NCBI GenBank assembly: GCA_964652805.1
Contig: CAZZBJ010000103.1
Span: 1 to 6,637, forward strand
Direction: 5' to 3'
Length of the DNA stretch: 6,637 nt
Origin: Claveliimonas sp964652805
GTDB lineage: Bacteria > Bacillota > Clostridia > Lachnospirales > Lachnospiraceae
The notes below the pieces were generated by a model. The model was given only the letters and a program-made list of their open reading frames with translations. It had not been told where the DNA came from and ran no database searches. The position numbers were made by a program, and so were the translations under genes. Shown piece by piece: positions 1 to 3,885 of this stretch. Position 1 is the stretch's first letter. Each line of letters starts with the position of its first letter.

Positions 1-281
1 CTGGCTGAGGTACCTGCCACCGCTCTGCAGTACTGGTGCAGAGAGCGATTGAAGAGGCTGGAATTCCTACAATCATTATTGCAGCTCTTCCTCCGGTTGT
101 ACGTCAGACCGGAACTCCTCGTGCGGTAGCTCCGTTAGTACCTATGGGTGCCAATGCGGGTGGTCCTCACAACGTAGAACAGCAGACACAGATCGTAAAA
201 GCTACTCTTGAGCAGTTAGTGAAGATCCAGACGCCTGGAACGATCGTGCCGTTGCCGTTTGAATACGTTGCGAAGATTTAA
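1..281 (+). CDS. prdB: D-proline reductase selenoprotein subunit PrdB, 3' part (5' end outside window)
   Basis: PrdB carries the selenocysteine of D-proline reductase, which opens D-proline to 5-aminovalerate in Stickland fermentation; it works in the cytoplasm with the pyruvoyl subunits made from PrdA. The reading frame starts at base 3 and gives 92 residues, beginning G-U-G-T-C-H-R, where U is the TGA at 6-8. This makes a Sec-x-x-Cys redox motif, followed by the strongly conserved stretches IEEAGIPTIII, ALPPVVRQ and GTPRAVAPLVPMGANAG, which I recognise from clostridial PrdB. It ends at the TAA 279-281. Family members are about 240 residues with Sec near residue 150, so roughly the first 150 residues are missing, cut by the window edge. 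A standard gene caller would wrongly start it at the GTG at 36. The neighbours prdD and prdE support the call. The related GrdB is less likely, because the C-terminal motifs are PrdB-like. Confidence 0.93.
6..8 (+). other. Selenocysteine-encoding UGA codon in prdB
   Basis: The TGA at 6-8 is in frame with prdB, and conserved protein sequence continues on both sides as far as the window shows (G before it; G-T-C-H-R-S-A-V after it). The known PrdB active site is Sec followed by G-T-C, so this is recoding rather than a stop. A SECIS-like hairpin lies just downstream. The host must therefore have SelA, SelB, SelC and SelD. Confidence 0.93.
21..47 (+). promoter_or_regulatory. Bacterial SECIS-type hairpin inside prdB
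   Basis: CGCTCTGCA (21-29) pairs with 37-47: seven continuous base pairs next to the loop (23-29 with 37-43), then two more (21-22 with 46-47) after a two-base AG bulge. The loop is GTACTGG (30-36). It begins 21 nt after the UGA and opens with G-U, the feature that SelB recognises in bacterial SECIS elements. Position, loop and stem all fit a SelB-binding SECIS directing selenocysteine insertion. It lies within coding sequence, as is normal in bacteria. Confidence 0.85.
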
Positions 282-301
282 TATCTAAAAGAGATTAGAT
301 A
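282..301 (+). other. Small AU-rich hairpin directly after the prdB stop
   Basis: TATCTAA (282-288) and TTAGATA (295-301) form a perfect 7-bp stem with loop AAGAGA, immediately after the prdB stop codon. It is weak because it is nearly all A-U. It may protect the prdB message 3' end or be incidental; no U-run follows it directly. Confidence 0.4.
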
Positions 302-320
302 GAAGCGCTAAACAGGATTT

Positions 321-353
321 AAAGGGCAGATGTAATACGCATCTGCCTTTTTT
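321..353 (+). terminator. Intrinsic terminator between prdB and prdD
   Basis: GGCAGATG (325-332) pairs perfectly with CATCTGCC (340-347) around a 7-nt loop. The stem can be extended by A-U and G-U pairs using the flanking AAAG and T-run, and six T residues follow (348-353). This is a textbook rho-independent terminator placed inside the operon. It sits between the catalytic subunit gene and prdD, so it probably lets only part of the transcription pass and keeps prdD-prdE expression below that of prdB. No convincing separate promoter for prdD was seen in 354-400. Confidence 0.82.
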
Positions 354-400
354 GTAAAAATGGCAGGATAAAAAAATAACAAATTAGTGGAGGTGGAAAA

Positions 401-1171
401 ATGGCAGACCAGGTAAAAGACCTGCGGCGTCTTGTGATCAAAGCATTTCACATGACTGATGTGGAGTGGGGCGAGCACAACGACATCACAGTGGACGGAC
501 ACATGACTGTCAGCAAAGAGATGCTGGACGAACTGGTGGCTGAAGAGAAGGATTACATCGAAAAGATTGACATCCAGATCATCAGACCGGGTGACCATGA
601 TCGCTGGACAAACACCATCATGGATGTGATCCCGATTTCCACAAAAGTCCTGGGCAAGATTGGAGAGGGCATCACCCATACCATCACAGGCGTATACGTG
701 ATCCTCACAGGCGTGGACACGGTCGGAAAGCAATGCCACGAGTTCGGTTCATCCGAAGGGAACCTGAAGGATCAGCTCTATCTGAACCGGGCCGGGACAC
801 CGGGGGACAATGACTATATCATTTCCTTTGACGTTACGCTGAAGGAGGGAATGGGACAGGAGCGCCCGGGCCCGACAGCGGCTCACAGAGTCTGCGACAA
901 ATTTATCCAGACATACCGGGATAAGATGAAGAAATTCAAAGGCGAGAAGTGTACGGAGAGGCACGAGTATCACGATATCGCAAGACCCGGAAAGAAGAGA
1001 GTGCTTATTGTAAAGCAGGTAGCCGGTCAGGGAGCCATGTACGACACGCACCTGTTCGCAAAAGAACCATCTGGCGTGGAGGGCGGACGTTCCATCATCG
1101 ATATGGGAAATATGCCGATCCTTGTTACGCCCAACGAGTACAGAGACGGAATGATCCGTTCCATGCAGTAG
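401..1171 (+). CDS. prdD: Proline reductase cluster protein PrdD (GrdE/PrdA N-terminal-half homologue)
   Basis: 256 residues, ATG at 401 with a strong Shine-Dalgarno GGAGGTGG (389-396), stop TAG 1169-1171. The sequence resembles the glycine/sarcosine/betaine reductase component B and PrdA proprotein family. Visible hallmarks are DVIPISTKVLGKIGEG near residues 75-90, THTITGVYVILTGVD (92-106), HEFGSSEGNL (113-122), RAGTPGDNDYI (130-140) and AAHRVCDKF (160-168). It contains Cys112, Cys165 and Cys184. Proproteins of this family (GrdE, PrdA) are about 430 residues or longer; this one ends where their C-terminal chain would start, and that chain is encoded by the next gene. Exact function is not established. 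As a cytoplasmic paralogue of a catalytic subunit, it may help assembly or substrate handling of D-proline reductase. No membrane segments or signal peptide are seen. prdE follows after 12 nt, so the two are co-transcribed. Confidence 0.88.
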   Translation: MADQVKDLRRLVIKAFHMTDVEWGEHNDITVDGHMTVSKEMLDELVAEEKDYIEKIDIQIIRPGDHDRWTNTIMDVIPISTKVLGKIGEGITHTITGVYVILTGVDTVGKQCHEFGSSEGNLKDQLYLNRAGTPGDNDYIISFDVTLKEGMGQERPGPTAAHRVCDKFIQTYRDKMKKFKGEKCTERHEYHDIARPGKKRVLIVKQVAGQGAMYDTHLFAKEPSGVEGGRSIIDMGNMPILVTPNEYRDGMIRSMQ

Positions 1172-1183
1172 GAGGTGATTTGA

Positions 1184-1660
1184 ATGGGTATCGGACCTTC
1201 AACAAAAGAGACATCGCTTCACCACTTCAGAGATCCGCTCCTGGATGTTGTGTCCCAAGATACGGACGTAGATCTGATGGGCATCGTTATAGTGGGAACA
1301 CCGGACGATAATGAAGATAAAATGCTTGTGGGGACAAGGACAGCCGTGTGGGCGGAAGCCATGCGTGCGGACGGCGTCATCATCTCCTCGGACGGCTGGG
1401 GAAACAGCGACGTGGATTTCACAAACACATGTGAGCAGCTGGGGACAAGAGGCATTGCTGTGACAGGGCTGAATTTCAGCGGTACAGTGGCCCAGTTTGT
1501 AGTCACAAACAATTATCTGGACGGCATCATCGACATCAACAAGAGTGCGGACGGTACAGAGACCAATGTAGTCGGGGAAAACAATGTGGTGGAACTGGAC
1601 TGCAAGAAGGCTCTGGCTCTCCTGAAGCTGAAGATGAGAAAGATGGATCAGGAGAGATAG
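1184..1660 (+). CDS. prdE: Proline reductase cluster protein PrdE (GrdE/PrdA C-terminal-half homologue)
   Basis: 158 residues, ATG at 1184. Its Shine-Dalgarno GGAGGTG (1171-1177) begins on the last base of the prdD stop codon, which indicates tight coupling with prdD. The protein shows the C-terminal signature of the GrdE/PrdA family: DGVIISSDGWGNSDVDF (63-79), EQLGTRGIAVTGLNF (84-98), FVVTNNYLDGIIDINKS (105-121) and VVGENNVVELDC (129-140). In GrdE and PrdA this chain is released by self-cleavage at a cysteine that becomes the pyruvoyl group. Here the chain has its own start codon and begins MGIGPSTKE, with no cysteine before Cys83, so a pyruvoyl group cannot form at its N terminus in the usual way. 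It probably pairs with PrdD in a non-catalytic, structural or assembly role; that is an inference. It is the last gene of the operon here: a terminator follows after about 25 nt, and no prdF (proline racemase) is present next to it. Confidence 0.87.
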   Translation: MGIGPSTKETSLHHFRDPLLDVVSQDTDVDLMGIVIVGTPDDNEDKMLVGTRTAVWAEAMRADGVIISSDGWGNSDVDFTNTCEQLGTRGIAVTGLNFSGTVAQFVVTNNYLDGIIDINKSADGTETNVVGENNVVELDCKKALALLKLKMRKMDQER

Positions 1661-1681
1661 TCGGCATGGGATTTTGCAAAG

Positions 1682-1718
1682 AAAAAGCACGACATCTGCT
1701 CATGTCGTGCCCTTTCTT
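1682..1718. terminator. Bidirectional intrinsic terminator after prdE
   Basis: GCACGACAT (1687-1695) and ATGTCGTGC (1702-1710) form a perfect 9-bp stem with a 6-nt loop. On the plus strand it is followed by CCTTTCTTCTT, ending the prd operon. On the minus strand it is followed by TTTTT (complement of 1682-1686), so it can also stop transcription coming leftward, including the candidate small RNA starting near 1961. Confidence 0.85.
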
Positions 1719-1747
1719 CTTGGTATGTCATTGAGAGGTTTTTCCTC

Positions 1748-1891
1748 GTTGCATTGCAGTTTGTATGTATATATACAAAGCTGGGGAAAAGTATCTCCAT
1801 GAAGGAGAAACGTATATATAAATTGTAGTTCTCCGATGCAGGACAACTCTTGGGGGGAAGCGGTCGGCATCAGATCAACTGCAAGTGCAAC
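1748..1891 (-). repeat. Long-range inverted repeat (14 pairs) enclosing nested stems
   Basis: The arms are 1748-1761 and 1877-1891, with a single unpaired G at 1885, separated by 115 nt. Within them, 1768-1776 and 1812-1820 form a perfect 9-bp stem. No target-site duplication is visible at the outer ends, so terminal repeats of a small transposon are not supported. The fold is more likely part of the RNA candidate described over 1682-1961. Confidence 0.6.
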
Positions 1892-1967
1892 CAAAAGGTT
1901 TTGGTTCCAGCATTAATAAAAATGTATAATCCCTTCTTGCTTTTCATTTTATTAAGCTGCTGACATC

Positions 1968-1997
1968 AATATAGCATTTACAAATAGAAAATGTCAA
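1968..1997 (-). promoter_or_regulatory. Strong sigma-A promoter for the candidate small RNA
   Basis: On the minus strand the -35 is TTGACA (complement of 1992-1997, 6/6 match). The spacer is 18 nt and the -10 is TATATT (complement of 1968-1973, 5/6 match), preceded by TG one base away, an extended -10. The upstream DNA (2000-2065) is very A/T-rich, like an UP element. The start point would be near 1961. No annotated gene lies downstream on this strand before the terminator at 1687-1710. Confidence 0.72.
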
Positions 1998-2098
1998 TAG
2001 ATGTGAAATCAAAAAAAGGGATTTTGTGCAAAATGAATTATAAATAAGCAATTAAAAAAATAAAATTGTGCGTTTTGTGTCCGGAACCATACAGGGGC

Positions 2099-2638
2099 CT
2101 ATTTGTTGAAAGCCGGAGCGATAGGGACCTGCGCGATCTCGGGATGTGCGTCTTTTAACCATGCTTTAAAGCTGTCGGGATCACCGGTGGTAAAGCAGGC
2201 CTTATCCAGCATGACGCCCTCTACGCCTTCTTTGGAGGTGAGTTTGAAGTAAGTCCTGGCGTCTTCCAGCTTGTTGATATCAGTCCACTCGACGCGGTTG
2301 TTCAGCTTTCCGTTGATGTGGAGAGATATATCCTTGTCCCGGACAATGACTTTGCAGGACCAGTCTTTTTCGTTGAAATACTTCTGGCGCATGAGACGGA
2401 ACGTCTTATCCGCATGCATCCAGTGAAAGAATACGCCCCTGTATACCGCGACAAAGACGAGAAAGACTCCTATGGTCCGCCATCTTGCAGACGCCCCGGC
2501 TATGTCAAAATAGATCCAGCCAAAAATTCCTGCGGCAAACAGGGCGAGGTAGAGATAGAAGCTGCGCAGCCTCCAGAAGATAGGAGTTGCCCATTTGTCA
2601 TACCGTTTTCTGTTCATGATATATTCGTTTACAAACAT
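2099..2638 (-). CDS. YcxB-like membrane protein (two TM helices plus YcxB-type C-terminal domain)
   Basis: 179 residues. Start ATG (2636-2638) is preceded by GGAG (2647-2650) with an 8-nt spacer; the in-frame ATG seven codons later has no ribosome site, so the longer form is chosen. Two membrane helices are visible at about residues 26-46 (FYLYLALFAAGIFGWIYF) and 54-73 (TIGVFLVFVAVYRGVFFHW). A soluble C-terminal half of about 85-170 follows, with alternating strands and the ending FTTGDPDSFKAWLKD, resembling the YcxB-like family (PF14317) of small Firmicute membrane proteins. That family has no established biochemical function. The predicted arrangement is a short cytoplasmic N terminus, a helical hairpin and a cytoplasmic PH-like domain. 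It lies 162 bp downstream of the TSUP permease, with a large hairpin between them, so co-transcription is uncertain. No strong promoter of its own was found; a weak TTGATA-like -35 is present near 2680. Confidence 0.62.
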   Translation of the reverse strand: MFVNEYIMNRKRYDKWATPIFWRLRSFYLYLALFAAGIFGWIYFDIAGASARWRTIGVFLVFVAVYRGVFFHWMHADKTFRLMRQKYFNEKDWSCKVIVRDKDISLHINGKLNNRVEWTDINKLEDARTYFKLTSKEGVEGVMLDKACFTTGDPDSFKAWLKDAHPEIAQVPIAPAFNK

Positions 2639-2713
2639 AGTAGGTTCTCCGTTTTACAAGTTGTATTTTTTGTGAATATCAATTCCTGGATGCTTTCCAG
2701 AAAAACTGCGTAT

Positions 2714-2745
2714 ATAAATGGCCATCCGTATGGACGGCCATTTAT
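2714..2745. terminator. Long hairpin between the TSUP permease and the YcxB-like gene, probable terminator
   Basis: AAATGGCC (2716-2723) pairs perfectly with GGCCATTT (2736-2743), extended outward by two A-T pairs (2714-2715 with 2744-2745). An inner TCC/GGA helix around a GTAT loop continues it after one A-C mismatch. It lies 55 nt beyond the permease stop codon. On the minus strand the U-run comes only after about ten nucleotides (TTTTT, 2701-2705), so termination may be partial; the hairpin could instead protect the message end. Confidence 0.6.
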
Positions 2746-2800
2746 TATATAGATCGTATGTACAATATATGGATCATCTGTCTGTGCTGACTGGATAAGA

Positions 2801-3694
2801 TCAGGCGGCTGCGGCCTTTTTATCCTTGATCGCAGCGCTGATCAGTGAGTAGGATGTCCACAGAAGAACAACGCATATCAGGTTGATCAGCCAGAACATC
2901 TCAAGAGATGTCACAAGTTTCCAAGCGATAAATACACCGATACATCCGCCCAGTGCGTTTCCTATTGTGTGAGGAACATCGTAGCGTTTTGTCTTGATGA
3001 ACTCAATAGAGCAGGCCGGCATCAGACAAGCGCAGGATCCCATGAATACAGGGAAAGCTACGATAGCGTCAACGCCCAGCAGAAGGCAGGTAGCCATACA
3101 GGGGGCGTACAAACCGAAACCGATATCCATAAGCGCACCCCAAAGAATATTGAGAGCAGCGGCTACGATAAGTTTCCAGCCTGTTAAGCCTGTAGCGGTT
3201 CCTACCATTCCGAAGGGTCCAAACCCGATATTTCTACACAGCATAACAAAGGCCAGAGGGATCATTGCGATACCGAGAGCCCAGCGGATCTTGTCGCGAG
3301 GCCACTTTGTAACAATGGTGGCGAATCCGAAAGAACCTAAAGCGGCGCAGACATACATGATCAGCAGGAACACGGGATCAACTTCTACGGAAGACGTAAA
3401 GATGAAAGCCTCGAAGATAACCGGGAAGGTATCTCCTACGTTCAACGTTCCTGGAATATCGATGTCATCCATCTGTTTGAACAATTTGTACATGAATGTG
3501 GAAGGTGCGAATGAGCCGCAGCCAAGGGTATCAAGAAAGTTGGCTACGATACCTATGGAAAAAGCGGAAGCCCACTGCTTTCCCGTGGCGTTCTTGACCT
3601 CGTCCATACGGTTCTTCCCGATGTCAACGATCAGTCCGATACCTGTTCCGGCAGCCAGGACGCCAAATAAAACCTGAAGAAACAATAACATCAT
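2801..3694 (-). CDS. TauE/SafE (TSUP) family permease, substrate unknown
   Basis: 297 residues, strongly hydrophobic throughout, with about eight or nine membrane helices. Start is ATG at 3692-3694 because GGAGG (3703-3707) lies 8 nt upstream; a longer in-frame TTG start at 3709 would overlap that ribosome site. Features seen: an N-terminal helix with GVLAAGTGIGLIVDIG (11-26); the motif ANFLDTLGCGSFAPST (51-66) followed by IPGTLNVGDTFP (80-91); and, in the second half, GFGLYAPCM (192-200) and FPVFMGSCACLMPACSI (214-230). This matches the permeases annotated as sulfite exporter TauE/SafE (DUF81), a family moving sulfur-containing or organic anions. It has an unusual number of cysteines (at least ten, several in the second half). 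A YeeE/YedE-type sulfur or selenium transporter was considered but the motifs fit TSUP better. A link to the selenium-dependent prd genes nearby is possible but unproven. It has its own promoter. Confidence 0.78.
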   Translation of the reverse strand: MMLLFLQVLFGVLAAGTGIGLIVDIGKNRMDEVKNATGKQWASAFSIGIVANFLDTLGCGSFAPSTFMYKLFKQMDDIDIPGTLNVGDTFPVIFEAFIFTSSVEVDPVFLLIMYVCAALGSFGFATIVTKWPRDKIRWALGIAMIPLAFVMLCRNIGFGPFGMVGTATGLTGWKLIVAAALNILWGALMDIGFGLYAPCMATCLLLGVDAIVAFPVFMGSCACLMPACSIEFIKTKRYDVPHTIGNALGGCIGVFIAWKLVTSLEMFWLINLICVVLLWTSYSLISAAIKDKKAAAA

Positions 3695-3702
3695 AAAACT
3701 TT

Positions 3703-3707
3703 CCTCC
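3703..3707 (-). promoter_or_regulatory. Ribosome binding site deciding the TSUP permease start
   Basis: GGAGG on the minus strand, 8 nt before the ATG at 3692-3694. It supports that ATG over the TTG at 3707-3709, which overlaps the site itself, and over the next ATG (3689-3691), which is 11 nt away. Confidence 0.85.
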
Positions 3708-3739
3708 AATCTCTAGATATATAAAACTATAACTGCCAC

Positions 3740-3767
3740 AGAGACGCCACCCCGATCTGGCATCTCT
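3740..3767 (-). promoter_or_regulatory. 10-bp inverted repeat at the TSUP transcription start
   Basis: On the minus strand AGAGATGCCA (3767-3758) faces TGGCGTCTCT (3749-3740) across an 8-nt loop, GATCGGGG. Ten pairs form, one of them G-U. It starts five bases after the -10 box and overlaps the predicted start point near 3765. It could be a repressor operator or, as RNA, a 5' protective or regulatory hairpin. It lies about 45 nt before the start codon and leaves the ribosome site free. Confidence 0.55.
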
Positions 3768-3771
3768 ATTT

Positions 3772-3800
3772 AATTTAACATTCTGACAAAAAAAAGTCAA
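3772..3800 (-). promoter_or_regulatory. Sigma-A promoter of the TSUP permease
   Basis: The minus-strand -35 is TTGACT (3800-3795, 5/6) and the -10 is TAAATT (3777-3772, 4/6), with a 17-nt spacer containing a T-run. The predicted start point is near 3765, giving a leader of about 70 nt. It shows that the permease can be expressed separately from the symporter gene upstream. Confidence 0.6.
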
Positions 3801-3825
3801 TACTTTTTGGATAATAATGAGATAA

Positions 3826-3850
3826 ATCATTGTGAAAATTCTACAATGAT
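3826..3850. other. 8-bp inverted repeat between the symporter and TSUP genes
   Basis: ATCATTGT (3826-3833) and ACAATGAT (3843-3850) are a perfect dyad with a 9-nt spacer. It lies about 25 bp upstream of the TSUP -35 box and 35 bp after the symporter stop codon. It could be a binding site for a dimeric regulator centred near -73, or a weak terminator for the symporter message; no long U-run follows. A second, smaller dyad TCACC/GGTGA (3863-3879) sits closer to the symporter stop. Confidence 0.45.
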
Positions 3851-3885
3851 CTCCCTCAAGCCTCACCTGCATCTGGTGATTTTGA

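Larger units (their letters stand above)
1682..1961 (-). ncRNA. Candidate free-standing structured small RNA, about 275-280 nt, class not recognised
   Basis: A strong minus-strand promoter (1968-1997) points into this stretch, and an intrinsic terminator (1687-1710 plus U-run) ends it. In between, reading leftward, there is: a stem near the 5' end (1945-1958 with 1909-1924, about 14 pairs with two single-base bulges); a short hairpin AACCAAA/TTTGGTT (1889-1906); a long-range stem in which GTTGCATTGCAGTT (1748-1761) pairs with 1877-1891 over 14 pairs with one bulged base (1885); a 9-bp AU/GC stem (1768-1776 with 1812-1820); a TCTCC/GGAGA hairpin (1794-1808) inside it; and a GAGG/CCTC hairpin (1735-1747). 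The 1889-1906 hairpin and the long stem share three bases, so they may be alternatives. The small reading frames here lack Shine-Dalgarno sequences and run into the terminator. I know no RNA family it matches; a decayed mobile element is the main alternative. Confidence 0.5.
1661..2098. other. 438-bp convergent intergenic region without a supported protein gene
   Basis: The region lies between the ends of prdE (plus) and the YcxB-like gene (minus). It holds the bidirectional terminator, the candidate minus-strand RNA with its promoter, and a very A/T-rich tract (about 1975-2070) containing the near-palindrome TTTTGTGCAAAA. No tRNA and no transposase remnant was seen, and I found no clear terminator for the YcxB-like gene. 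Confidence 0.7.

Noticed and set aside
36..281. prdB as an 81-residue gene starting at GTG 36
   Set aside because: The GTG is an internal valine codon within the SECIS loop and stem; conserved PrdB sequence continues upstream through the selenocysteine UGA, and there is no ribosome site.
1748..1891. Miniature transposon (MITE) bounded by the 14-pair inverted repeat
   Set aside because: No target-site duplication flanks the arms, and the promoter and terminator outside them fit an RNA gene better; not fully excluded.
1700..1894. 64-residue minus-strand open frame in the prdE-YcxB gap
   Set aside because: It needs a TTG start without a ribosome site, resembles no known protein, and ends within the stem of the terminator; the sequence is better explained as a folded RNA.
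1895..1947. Small minus-strand frame (about 25 residues) near the 5' end of the candidate RNA
   Set aside because: It has no Shine-Dalgarno sequence and its start lies inside the 5' stem; a leader peptide cannot be excluded but is not supported.
1682..1997. Retron-type msr/msd RNA
   Set aside because: Flanking inverted repeats and a folded core are reminiscent, but no reverse transcriptase gene lies downstream or elsewhere in the window.
2318..2752. Plus-strand open frames antisense to the minus-strand genes (here and at 2994-3677, 4112-4561 and 5621-6061)
   Set aside because: These are shadows of the real minus-strand genes, without family motifs or ribosome sites.
2801..3694. YeeE/YedE selenium or thiosulfate transporter
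   Set aside because: Tempting beside a selenoprotein gene, but the motifs NFLDTLGCGSFAPST and GLYAPCM fit the TauE/SafE (DUF81) permeases better.
3695..3709. TTG start for the TSUP permease
   Set aside because: It overlaps the GGAGG ribosome site that serves the ATG at 3694.
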